Below, piece after piece: positions 17,498 to 27,373 of a DNA stretch of 64,000 nt. Origin of the DNA: Wolfiporia cocos. Its lineage: Eukaryota > Basidiomycota > Agaricomycetes > Polyporales > Phaeolaceae. A model generated the notes under the pieces. The model had not been told where the DNA came from, did not search any database, and was given only the letters and a program-made list of their open reading frames with translations. Within the stretch, counting starts at the first letter, position 1. Each line of letters starts with the position of its first letter. A program made the position numbers and the translations under genes. The stretch lies in NCBI GenBank assembly GCA_029448655.1, contig JACCLO010000010.1, positions 186,001 through 250,000 of the forward strand. The letters run 5' to 3'.

Positions 17498-20330
17498 AGC
17501 CAATATTCGAACCTTGGCCGTGAAGACAAGACGACCTCTCACGGTTAATAACTCCATAATGTAATTGTAAATACCTTCGTACAATGTACTAGAGTACAAA
17601 GACCCGCTGTTACAGAAATACAACTAGATGAAAAAGCATCGAATAGTGTGCGATATTCTGGGTCTAGAAACAAAATGCAGAAGGAGCATTCAGTATAATA
17701 GATGGAAGCAGAAGGTTACACCCGACATAACTGTGTCATAAGGGTCAGACCGACCCACCGACGGCGAAAGCAGAATAGTCGAGGAAACCTATAACCAGCC
17801 AAAGTCATAACATCGGAAAAAGAGCCATAAAAAGAGTCTTGCAAACTCCTTATAAGGCCAAAAGAAGATATAACCGACTACGGCTGATAACCGCCCTAAA
17901 TCTCATAATACACGAGATTAGAAGGCAACTGCCCAAACCATCATAACGGCTAAATATGCCATAATATGCGAATGCGCGAAGGTCTTTTGTCGGACCATTC
18001 GAGGAGGAAACAGTTAAACTCCCGAAAAATAAAGACTATGAATCCCCAACTAGGCATCAAGAGTAGGGATTAAAACCGAATACCGTAGTTATCGGCTGAC
18101 AAGCCTTTAACGAAAGTATAATTACACCAAGCTGATAAGGCATAGTAACGTACGACACCTGACAAGGGTCTACGTAAGAAGCGGGACTATAAGTGCGAAA
18201 AGGCACAATGTCTCAAGATAATAAGCGGTGGTTTCGTGCGAAACCCCCTCAAATCAAAAAAGCTTCGAATACTAAAAGCTGCATAATATACAAATGGCAA
18301 TGGAACCTCTGCCCAGGCGGTCAGAATTTTAAGGAGGGGGTGGACACCCTTCAAAGTTCAATTACCCGCAAAACTCAAGGTTAATCCAGCCATGTATACG
18401 CTAAGCGATAGATTACAAAAACGAAGACTACCAAAGGCGTAACTCTCTAAACACGAGCCAGGAAGTAGACACCCAAGTAGTAATTGAAGAACAGAACAGA
18501 CGATAAGACAAGGGCACCTGAACAAGGACCTTAACAATCCATAAAGGGGATCAATATCAAAGAATAGATCGACAACAGTCGATAAAAATATTCGTAACAC
18601 GATCTATAACCCCAAGGATTAATGTCGAACCAGGCAAAACATCCGAAAAATAATCCTAGACCACACCAGTAGCAGTCTAATAGCCCCAAGGTCGTTGAAC
18701 ATTCCGACCCCAAGGCAATTAAAGACAACTCATAAGCAGCTGAAAAGCGCATAATGACGAGTTTAAAGCCTACATACATTGGTGGTCGACACATAGGATT
18801 AAACGATGAAGTTACATCAGTTTCCCCGAAACAAGACAAGTCGAATAGAGCATAACGACATCCATTTTCCAAAGTAGACATAACAAAGACGCGTATTGGC
18901 TGAGCAATAAAGCCGATAATAGTCTGTCAATATAAGACACGCATCTAAGTCGAAAAGGACTTTCCATAACCAGGAAAGGGATAGCTCGAAAACGACATAA
19001 CACGTCAAAAAGGAAAACGTAACTATAAAATCGAGGATAATAAAGCCATAAAGGACAAAGCATGCACCATGACCTGACAAGGCATGGTAATCCGACAATG
19101 GTTCTAAACGAAAACCCTAGAATAAACATATGGAACCTAATTCTCAGGCAACCTCGGAGGTGAGGGACCAACAGTGCCAGTGCAACGTTGGCCGAAAGGC
19201 AGCGGGCGCATTGGAGTGCTGAAAGTCAGCCATAACGGAAAAAAGGAACCTAAAAGGTCGAATTATGACCTAATAGGGCCAGTAAACTTAGAGAACCGGA
19301 AAAAGGAAAATGGTCAGGTCTCTCAGAGCACTAGTAACCTAATAAAAGGCCATACTCTATAAGTCAGGCGTAAAAAAGCCATAAAAAGAGTCAACCTATA
19401 TGGTAAAAAGCTCAGAAGACAAAGAACCAATATTCCCTATAAATCCAGCATAAGTACAACGCATACAGGAAACCACTCTATAATAAAAATATCGAATCAA
19501 TAACGCCATAAAAACAGGCATCAGAGGAGATATTAAGAGATGGACAATCCTAGTCAGACAAGTGCATAAAGGGAATACGATTCGAACTAAGACCAATCCT
19601 GGAAATTCATAACTCGACGAAAGCATAACAAACGCCTAGTCACGTGACCTATCCGAACGAAGGATAACTCCAACCTTAAAAACGACCCAGATTAGCTCAA
19701 CAAGAGGTAGAATCGAACTAGATTCAAGCCGACAGGCCCTCATAACAAAAGAGCATATAATCTGCCCATAAACCCATCTGAACCATGGTGATAGCGGTAA
19801 TCCAAGTAACAACCATCGGCTAAAACGACTATAAAACATCATAAGTTTCCCTCAAAACTTGAAAACGTCCCCAAGAGTGACAATAACGTCGCAATAGAGA
19901 TTACAAGGCAGCGTATCGACGATGTGTCCATAGAACGTCGATTAAATACCTTTGGATAGGCAAGGACGCACACCGAATCTCTAAGACTAGCCACTAGAAG
20001 GACAAGTAAAGTCGAAGGAAACCAGACAACAGTCGTTACCATAGATCAAGTTACAATGGAAAACCCGCAATAACCATACGTCAAGTAGACGATAAGCAAG
20101 GCCACAACACCTTAATTTTTTCACTATCTACAAACAAGTCAGATAGTAACCAAGAAGCCATGCTACAGCCATAAGCATATCAAGTCTACCAGGTTCAATA
20201 TATTCGGGATAACCGAAGAAAATCTGCGTAAAAGCATCAACGGGCTCGTAACAATAGAGTCCAGCTATCATTACAAGCAGGTTTTATAATACTTCAACAG
20301 GGTCGTTGAACAACTCTAAGGGGGGGGTGA
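17498..20330 (+). other. Hairpin-rich noncoding region replacing pol in element D
   Basis: About 2.8 kb with no reading frame above about 120 codons on either strand. It is dense in short perfect hairpins: GGGTC/GACCC (17742-17756), AATCTC/GAGATT around ATAATACAC (17899-17919), GGCTGACAAGCC (18094-18105), TCGAC/GTCGA (18569-18582), and a nested CCATG/CATGG stem enclosing CCTGACAAGG (19067-19087). CATAA is very frequent. The loop ATAA(A/T)ACAC occurs both here and in the leader. The region ends in the purine tract (AAGGGGGGGTGA, 20319-20330). It has the look of a structural RNA rather than a decayed gene. Confidence 0.6.
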
Positions 20331-20984
20331 TGTCACAAGATTTCCCTGCATTTACTGCAATTTTCCTGGGATTAATAGCAATTATCTACGCAATACGTCC
20401 TATAACCCGTCATAACCCGGCACCTAACGAATAGTTAGATTCATGCCGATTGATGGCCGCGTTATCTCCCATAACGACGGTATCTAATCACGGATCTGTT
20501 CCCGTGGATATCACAAGCTTAGCCGCTAGCCAATCGGACATCTCGTCCGTATCACATCAGCACCACAACGTCAGCGGACCGCGCATAATGTCACGCGTCG
20601 GTTTACTAAGACATAGCGCCCTTAACGCTACTGGGCGACGCATGACACCGACAACCTATACCCCGGTTGATCGGCATATACCTATATCGCGTATTACTCA
20701 GTCCCATAATGACAGGGGTCCTGTAGTAGAATACGTACCGAAGTAGATTATGTAATAAGGCTGTTAGGGGTCTTATAATACATGTATATATACTGGTTCG
20801 CTAATTCGTTAGAGACTTAGCTCTATTCATAAACAATTGCCTACGGGTTAACCACCCAACCGCCTAGCCTGCTGCTTACTCGCTTACTCCTAAGTTCTCG
20901 CCTATCGACGACTACAGAAGACGCTTACGCTGTACAAATAGCCTCTAAGCCGAAGCATAGAGTGAGTAGTAGAGTCTTGTGTCA
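20331..20984 (+). repeat. 3' LTR of element D
   Basis: A 654-bp copy of 14027-14680 with a handful of substitutions, one of which weakens the hairpin (CTAATTC for CTAAGTC). It is followed by the second TTGTG. Confidence 0.93.
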
Positions 20985-21148
20985 TTGTGCTAGTATGGTG
21001 CAATCATGATATCATGATGATATCTGACACAGACTTGCTGTGGGACTCACCGCATATCCTATATGCTGAGGAATAGTGATAAGATAACAAGTCATGCGCA
21101 GCAGGGATACCGTTGGTAAAGTATTCTAGGGCACTAGCTGAGAATAAT

Positions 21149-22336
21149 TGACACAGACTAACCTCTGGGTCTACGGCCTATTGAGGCGATACCAGCACCG
21201 TTGGCTAATACGGGGTACAGTCCTACTGACGTCGCGTACGATACTGCCAGAGGGGGACCACAGACTAGCACGAGGATATAGGGCAGAGGCTCTCGACCGT
21301 TGGTCGGCCTAGGAAGCACGCAGAGGAGAGGTGTAGTATGAGGGACACGCCCCAACGTTACAATAACTGTTCTGAGGCTAATCCTCAGAACGCAACAGAC
21401 TATATACATGTGTGACAACACTGCCGCTAAGGCCACCCTAAAGGTGGCCCCTACGCTACGCGCCAATCACCAAACGCTGGTAGATAAGATAGAGGCTGTG
21501 TACATGTACGCTAATCTATAAGTCAGGTGACCATAGGGGAAGTCATGTAATAGGGGGACGTAGATACGTGTTACGGTTATTTTGAATCCCTCAGACGCTG
21601 GCAGAACTCACCATAGGGTGAATACGATACAGGGACTTGTTGCGTAACCAACCCCCTGGCTACTCGTGATTCTACTGGGTGCATCCCCAGTTGTACCAGC
21701 ATGAAGGGCGCGTTTCATCTTTGGCAGATCCAACTCTGCCACCGTTTCATGTTTATCATTTATTAGCTGATAGGTGGCATTCAACCGCCATCATTCCTAT
21801 CTATCGTCTCGGATATATCACTACATACTTATCAAACGTTTGGTACTATAGCGTAGATAGTAGCGGTGATATCTGGGACAGGCTTGACCCCTAAAAACTA
21901 ACGTAGTATATAAACTCGTGTACTTACTGTCGAAGCTCTTCAGCTCGACCTTGTTGTACAAACAAGAAGTCTTATACTCGTTCTCAAACGTAGGAAACTA
22001 CGCTCAGTATTTCTCGCTCGAGAAACCGAACGACTAAGTCCTCGAAGTGCACACTGACTTCTCGGACTTAGGCGAGTCTTATATTCTATTAAGACTCACA
22101 CCTGAACAGATTATATCCTCTAACGCGCATTGGATATTATACGATCTCCTAGGAACTTCACCTAGGACTCGAAGGCATCTAACAAGCATTTGCCTTGCAT
22201 ACGGTTATACGCCCACGTGCAGAAGAACGATCTATATTCGTGACTCGAATATACGAACGGGTATTCGACCCGTAACAATACGTGAGTTCGACCCCGGCGT
22301 ATGGCAATAATAGGGTCACGGGATTTAACCGTGACA
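21149..22336 (-). repeat. 3' LTR of element O (split by s10)
   Basis: Plus view TGACACAGAC...AACCGTGACA. It carries a 9-bp hairpin GTTCTGAGG/CCTCAGAAC near 21370-21392. A 102-codon open frame recurs identically in both LTRs; I regard it as incidental. Confidence 0.88.
21569..22277 (+). repeat. Solo LTR s10 of a different terminal type
   Basis: A 709-bp insert beginning TGTTACGG and ending CCGTAACA, which are perfect inverted termini, with TSD ATACG at 21564-21568 and 22278-22282. A TATATAAA box near 21907 on the plus strand is followed by a CGAAGCTCTTCAGCTCG hairpin. Its ends differ from the TGTCAC/TGTGTCA superfamily, so it represents another LTR family. Short frames inside are not credible genes. 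Confidence 0.82.
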
Positions 22337-22958
22337 TTACCTCCGCTTTAGAGAAGTCGTCGTCTTCGACGAGGGATGTTGTACCTTAGTTGGTGGACGC
22401 GGTACGCACGGGCACGTCGGGTTACCAAGCCGAATGAGGGAGAACAGGGATGAGCGGGGAACGTCGCCGCATTGCGGTCCACAGGCTCAGCGTCTCACGG
22501 TGCAGGCGTGGTGCGTCGCAGAACTGGGTACCTCCACTTAACGACACAGGGTATTCTTCGACAAATATCCATGGTTGGCCCACTCTGGGGGATACAGGGT
22601 GTCGAGGGAATAGTCGCCCGTCGGATGTCGTATAGTCGCTATCGTTGAAAATGACCTGCCGATGTGGGGTTACGCCGAAGCGCTTCGCATACCCACCGGT
22701 CATAGGGGTGTCGCCGCCCAGGAGGTACGTCTAGGGTACGTACGAGTCTCCAAGCTATCCGTTAGGAGGGCGGACTTCGTCTTCCACCCCTCAGTAGGCC
22801 GTCGTCAAGGCAACGCTTATGTTGGGGGCTGGCATACGACTGCCGACCTCTGTTCAGGAGGCTGCCCCGCCGCGTCGCACGACCTAAAGAGTGGGAAACC
22901 CACAGCCCCAAGCGCAAGAGCAAGCGCAAGGGGGGGTGGTAAAGTAGAACAGTTATTA
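22337..22958 (-). other. Noncoding internal region of element O
   Basis: 622 bp with overlapping short frames and no recognisable domain. On the minus strand it runs from the primer-binding site (22948-22957, AATAACTGTT) to the purine tract. The site is complementary to the LTR segment AACAGTTATT (minus strand of 23172-23181). Confidence 0.7.
22948..22957 (-). promoter_or_regulatory. Self-priming primer-binding site of element O
   Basis: Ten bases complementary to the element's own LTR at 23172-23181. The sequence is unrelated to the GAATAGAACT-type sites in C, D, E and F, yet the complementarity to its own LTR is kept. This makes it one of the strongest covariation cases. Confidence 0.78.
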
Positions 22959-23431
22959 TGACACAGACTAACCTCTGGGTCTACGGCCTATTGAGGCGAT
23001 ACCAGCACCGTTGGCTAATACGGGGTACAGTCCTACTGACGTCGCGTACGATACTGCCAGAGGGGGACCACAGACTAGCACGAGGATATAGGGCAGAGGC
23101 TCTCGACCGTTGGTCGGCCTAGGAAGCACGCAGAGGAGAGGTGTAGTATGAGGGACACGCCCCAACGTTACAATAACTGTTCTGAGGCTAATCCTCAGAA
23201 CGCAACAGACTATATACATGTGTGACAACACTGCCGCTAAGGCCACCCTAAAGGTGGCCCCTACGCTACGCGCCAATCACCAAACGCTGGTAGATAAGAT
23301 AGAGGCTGTGTACATGTACGCTAATCTATAAGTCAGGTGACCATAGGGAAGTCATGTAATAGGGGGACGTAGATACGTGAGTTCGACCCCGGCGTATGGC
23401 AATAATAGGGTCACGGGATTTAACCGTGACA
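22959..23431 (-). repeat. 5' LTR of element O
   Basis: 473-bp near-identical partner of the left LTR. Resembles s5 and s18. Confidence 0.9.
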
Positions 23432-24172
23432 ATAATAGATCTGAAGTATGAGCCATAGAAGGCTCAATGCTTATATACATGTGGTTAGCCCTAGTGGCTT
23501 ACTACTGTATAGACCTATTGAGAATGGTATTGTGGCTTGATGCCAATGGTTACCGTGAAACACTAACTACAATGACCGTGTGAATCCCTAATGGATTACA
23601 TTAGTAAGAGAGTATGGTGTAATGGATGTCCGGGCTAAGGTTGGGCCGGTATCTGGGTATAGTCATGGGCTGAAAGGCCAGATGTCATGAGGTGGTATCA
23701 CCATTGGATGGTCGGATACCGTGAGATGGTGATACATGTGTATGCCATGTTGCCATGGGCTGGAAGCCTCATGGCATGGTTCTAAGGCAAGCCTAGGAAC
23801 TGGTGGCTGCTAAGGCCGGAGGCCGAGCTGTCAAGGCATATCTGCTATTGGGCAGGATACACGTGTTGTGTGTGAGGCGAGAAGCCGCAGCACTGGGGAT
23901 ACAGAAGTGCCGTGATACCCGAAGTTCTGCCGAAGCTAGAACTGTGATGGTCTATGATCCGTGATGGATTGGGACCAGTGTTTGGATGTTGCAGTGATGG
24001 CAGAAGTCTGGGGCTTGGTATTTGCCATGATGGCAGAGACCTAGCCTAATCGCCGAGATGCCAAAGTGATCAAGGCAGGCATTTGTCTGATGGCTTGCCA
24101 CAAGCTATGGTGCCGAAGTGACCGGCGGGGCATGCCAAATGACGTATGCGGTGACGATGGTTGTTGTCTTGA

Positions 24173-24583
24173 TGTCACAGTTTTTTAGCTGTGCCATGCA
24201 GGGGTTCGAGCTCAGGGCCCCACATCCACTTATCACATGATCTATGCTTAAAGGTGGCACAGTACGGTAGCCTAACGGTAGTACCTACTCGCAGGTCTAT
24301 GTATGCTGATGTAATCAAGGCATGTGATGTGTAGCGCACAGACCCTGCCTTTAGGGCAGGGCCTCTTCTGTGTAGCGTATCACTGCATGTACATAAGCTC
24401 ACGCATGAGGACTTACATCCTCATGCTTGTTATTCTAGATGTTGGGGTGTTGTCCCTCAGTTTTTAGTAGTCCTGATCGTTCTACCGTGGATTGCTCTTA
24501 GCAGTCCTGGTAGCGTCTGCTACCACAGTATATGGTGCTACGCCGCTGTAGATGACACATAAGTCTTGTGCATTTCCGTGTCA
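24173..24583 (+). repeat. Solo LTR s11 in s9
   Basis: TGTCACAGTT...TTCCGTGTCA, TSD CTTGA at 24168-24172 and 24584-24588. Contains a perfect 9-bp hairpin at 24403-24426 (GCATGAGGA/TCCTCATGC) with loop CTTACA. Confidence 0.88.
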
Positions 24584-24812
24584 CTTGAGCTAGACTGATT
24601 GTCAATTGTGATGACTAGCATGTTACTGCTGTGTCATGGTGCCTTAGTAGCACATATGCGTGACTGTAGGACTTGTATTGTGGATTATGACCGTTAGGCC
24701 TTATCCATGTGTTTGGCAAGGTGCGATAAGCTGGGTTGGATGTAGGTAACCTCAAGGTTATTGCTAGAATTGGCGGAAAAATGCCTGAAATGCCACGTTC
24801 CGTGACAATATC

Positions 24813-25044
24813 TGTCACAGATCATACGTTAGTATCTATCTAAGACGTTACGGAGCAATGACTAGGGAATATTACTGGTATAACCTGAATAAGGCTACCA
24901 TAGATGCTTAGCGTGGGAATATGGACTGCAGATATAGCCAGACCCTTGATAACAGCCAAGCTGTTATCGTAGCCCTTTTGGGGGAGTGGTCTAATACACC
25001 ACTCATGAGCGCATTGCATTGGGTCCGCGGTGCATCTTGTGATA
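24813..25044 (+). repeat. Short LTR-like repeat s12
   Basis: A 232-bp unit starting TGTCACAGAT and ending CTTGTGATA, flanked by ATATC (24808-24812 and 25045-25049). Its core (GCGTGGGAATATGGACT... and a TAACAGC/GCTGTTA hairpin near 24951-24967) is shared with s14 at 27126-27373. The right terminus has lost the usual TGTCA. Confidence 0.55.
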
Positions 25045-25330
25045 ATATCGTTAGTCTAGCCAAGACCATAGTCTGGGCTGTATGACATAGGGATGACATC
25101 AGAATGATGTCAGAGTCTAAGTAAAGCTGTAGGCTAGCCCTTATGATGTCATGGTGATATCATAGTCTGGACAAGACTGTAGGTCTAGTCCATGACATAG
25201 TTGATGATGTATATTCGCCATAGAGATGAATGGGTCATCCATAATGACTAGCATGTAAGCACTGTGTCATTTATGCTTACTAGTGTGTAGTGAAGCATGA
25301 CTTGTAGATAATAACTTTAAGGTTAATATC

Positions 25331-26426
25331 TGTCACAGATTTATCTGGGGCTTACAGCATTTTTCCTACGATTATAGCAATTTACCTGGGATTAATACGT
25401 CTACCTACAAGTTATCTACGGGTTAACTCCCATTGCCACCACGACAAGCTCTTAACTGGGCTTATCAACCACATGACTAGCTTACGTAACGCTACGGTAC
25501 AACCACGTCCAATAGCAACACTACAGCATACGTCATACAGGTCTCGCCCGTCAGAGCAAGACCAGCCACGTCATAGATCTTAGATCATAATGATAGGCCG
25601 AGCGCGGCACGCTCGCATAATAATGTCCACATGTACAAACAGTGCCTCGCGGCCTTGTACTATTGGGTCGGCCTTCCCGGCTTCCCACCGCCATAAGATC
25701 CTTGATCACAATGGCACCTCAGGCGCGCCACGCCTTCGCATAATAATGGCAACACGACCATACAGCACTATAATAGCACCAAGGCTATATCGCTATAGGT
25801 CACGGCCTTCTCGGCCTCTCACGGACTCGGCGTTCTCCAAGTCCCGGGCTTCTGCCATCACGGCGTTGCCCAAACACCGGACCTCGCCTCACGGCTAAGT
25901 CCAATACATGCCCCGGTAACCATCCGGTCCGGGCTGTAACACATGCCACGGTACTTCCCGTCCAATGGCATAACGACCTCGGCGTCTCGCCTTGGTCATC
26001 CAACGAAGCCCGGCCAATCGCCATTATACCTCACGGTATCCGGCAACCGGCTTCCCATATACCCGGGCTGCGCCCGCGTTACCACCACAATAAAGACATA
26101 ATCCCTCTCATACGATTGGTTCGGCCATTAGGGCCTTGCCACGGCCATTCTATGTAGAGTCCATAAACAGTAGATAAGATAAGCTTCGCCCCTTGGCAAA
26201 GCCACATAACCCGGAAAGGTAACGACTAGCTAGTAGCACGTGACCTTCCCATAAACAATGTATATAACTAAGGGCTTGACGCCCTATAACTCTAGTTCTA
26301 TTATTCTCTCGGCTTGCGCCGTAGAATAACCTCTCACATCCTGCTGCGCTGGTATTGCCTCCTCTCTAAAGTCGCCTTATCTCAACAATATAGGCACTTG
26401 GTGAGTCCCACAGGCGTACTGTGTCA
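25331..26426 (+). repeat. Solo LTR s13 (E-type)
   Basis: 1,096 bp, TGTCACAGAT...GTACTGTGTCA, TSD ATATC at 25326-25330 and 26427-26431. Strongly similar to the LTRs of element E and to s17. TATATA near 26261, hairpin GGGC/GCCC, then AGTTCTATTATT as in element E. Confidence 0.88.
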
Positions 26427-26540
26427 ATATCTTAGGTGGCATGTACTGTTAAGTACAGGATAACTTGTAGGTATGTGTAATAATACCAGATAATTGCTAG
26501 AAATAGCGGGAAAATGTGGCTTTATGTCAGATCTGTGACA

Positions 26541-26606
26541 GGAGGGAGCAACAGGGATACCATGATGCAAGATGAGCCACTCAATTTTTGACTTTTTCTG
26601 CACATG
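26541..26606 (+). pseudogene. Plavaka-like transposase fragment 3
   Basis: Continues the frame of fragments 1 and 2 after the GGAGG duplication for about 17 codons (ending near DEPLNF), then meets a stop or an unseen splice site before the MITE at 26607. Confidence 0.45.
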
Positions 26607-26935
26607 TTCCACATTGTAGCACTCATGTGCTCATCAATTTTCAATGACCAAATTCCAGTACATTGAGTACAAATGGCTAAGGTGCGTACATGACATAAAT
26701 AATAGACTACTCCCTACATGCAAACCACTTCCATTACACCGATTATGCCAGGCACCTCCGATTCCATCCCAAAAAGAGCAGCTAGTACAAGGGGTGTAAT
26801 GGCAGTGGTTCGTGCATAGGAGTCGTCTAGTATTTATGCAGAAAAAAGACATGTATGCACCTTAGCCATTTGTACTCAATGTACTTGAATTTGGTCATTG
26901 CAAATTGATGAGTGCATGAGTGCAACAATGTGGAA
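26607..26935. mobile_element. Long-palindrome MITE (foldback element)
   Basis: About 329 bp that is almost entirely one imperfect inverted repeat. The left arm from TTCCACATTGTAGCACTC and the right arm ending GAGTGCAACAATGTGGAA are reverse complements, and the match continues inward for about 145 bp per arm, leaving a short centre near 26755-26790. No coding frame. Flanks both read CATG (26603-26606 and about 26937-26941), but a clean TSD is not certain. An RNA across it would form a long hairpin. Confidence 0.75.
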
Positions 26936-27125
26936 CGCATGCTGGAAAAGTCAACATGAGCATACTGGAGCTGTGTGTTAAGACTCATTCTTTTGTGCAG
27001 AGCATTCATCACCATCCAAAATATGGTCACCCACTAAGGATGATATCATGACTGAATACTACCCAAGCAGCTACATTCCACAGTGCATTCAGCCTTTTGA
27101 AGAGTATGGGCAGGAAGACAGTAAC
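26936..27125 (+). pseudogene. Plavaka-like transposase fragment 4
   Basis: Encodes a His/Pro-rich stretch (HHPKYGHPL) and, in another frame after 27045, a segment from MTEYYPSSY to EEYGQEDS typical of the region before the core of this family. A frameshift near 27045-27050 separates them. Short LTR s14 follows directly, and the frame resumes at 27374. Confidence 0.5.
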
Positions 27126-27373
27126 TGTCACAGATTATATGGGGTTGGAATCCCATAGTGGCATTAATTGTAATACCCCAGTGAGCACGCGCTAGGTTAA
27201 GGGCGTCAGTACAGCCACTAAGGTGCCCATTTGTGAGCGTGGAAATATGAACTACACATATAGTGTGTCCCACCTATAACAGCTGAGCTGTTATAGTGGC
27301 CCTTTTGGCTAAAGGGTGTTGGATGTGTGTCCCCGCTGACGCCGGTCTGGGACTGCCGGTTCTATCTGCAACA
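27126..27373 (+). repeat. Short LTR-like repeat s14
   Basis: About 248 bp starting TGTCACAGAT. Flanks GTAAC (27121-27125) and GTAAG (27374-27378) match at four of five bases. It shares its core with s12, including a hairpin TAACAGC/GCTGTTA near 27279-27296. Removing it keeps the transposase frame open from EDS into the next fragment. Confidence 0.6.

Larger units (their letters stand above)
14027..20984 (+). mobile_element. Element D: gag-only LTR retrotransposon
   Basis: LTRs of 654 bp (14027-14680, 20331-20984) with TSD TTGTG at 14022-14026 and 20985-20989. About five substitutions separate the LTRs, so insertion is fairly recent. Order: 5' LTR, self-priming site, 1.38-kb leader, intact 475-codon gag, 2.8 kb of noncoding hairpin-rich sequence, purine tract, 3' LTR. 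There is no protease, RT or integrase. Because gag is intact while pol is absent, D may build its own particles and borrow pol from a relative. Confidence 0.93.
21149..23431 (-). mobile_element. Element O: short non-autonomous LTR retrotransposon
   Basis: LTRs at 21149-22336 (interrupted by s10; net 474 bp) and 22959-23431 (473 bp) are almost identical. TSD ATAAT lies at 21144-21148 and 23432-23436. The internal region is only 622 bp (22337-22958), has a purine tract at its left end (TTACCTCCGCTTTA on plus) and a self-priming site at its right end, and no gene. Minus orientation. Confidence 0.9.
21025..24807 (-). repeat. Solo LTR s9, holding element O and s11
   Basis: Plus view TGACACAGAC...GTTCCGTGACA, TSD ATATC at 21020-21024 and 24808-24812. 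Net length is about 1,079 bp. A minus-strand TATATA near 23472 is followed by a 6-bp hairpin (TGAGCC/GGCTCA). It lies directly against the start of s12 and shares the ATATC with it. Confidence 0.82.
12577..26540 (-). repeat. Solo LTR s8, holding the whole 12.6-26.5 kb nest
   Basis: Begins TGACACAATC (plus view) and ends AGATCTGTGACA, with TSD GGAGG at 12572-12576 and 26541-26545. Nested in it are unresolved LTR remnants, D, s9 (with O, s10 and s11), s12 and s13. Minus-strand TATATA is near 12735. The matching TSD 14 kb apart and the continuous transposase frame across the junction argue strongly for this reading. Confidence 0.8.

Noticed and set aside
21158..21466. A 102-codon open frame repeated at 22968-23276
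   Set aside because: It is part of the O-family LTR, present in both LTRs of one element, with no sign of protein-level selection.
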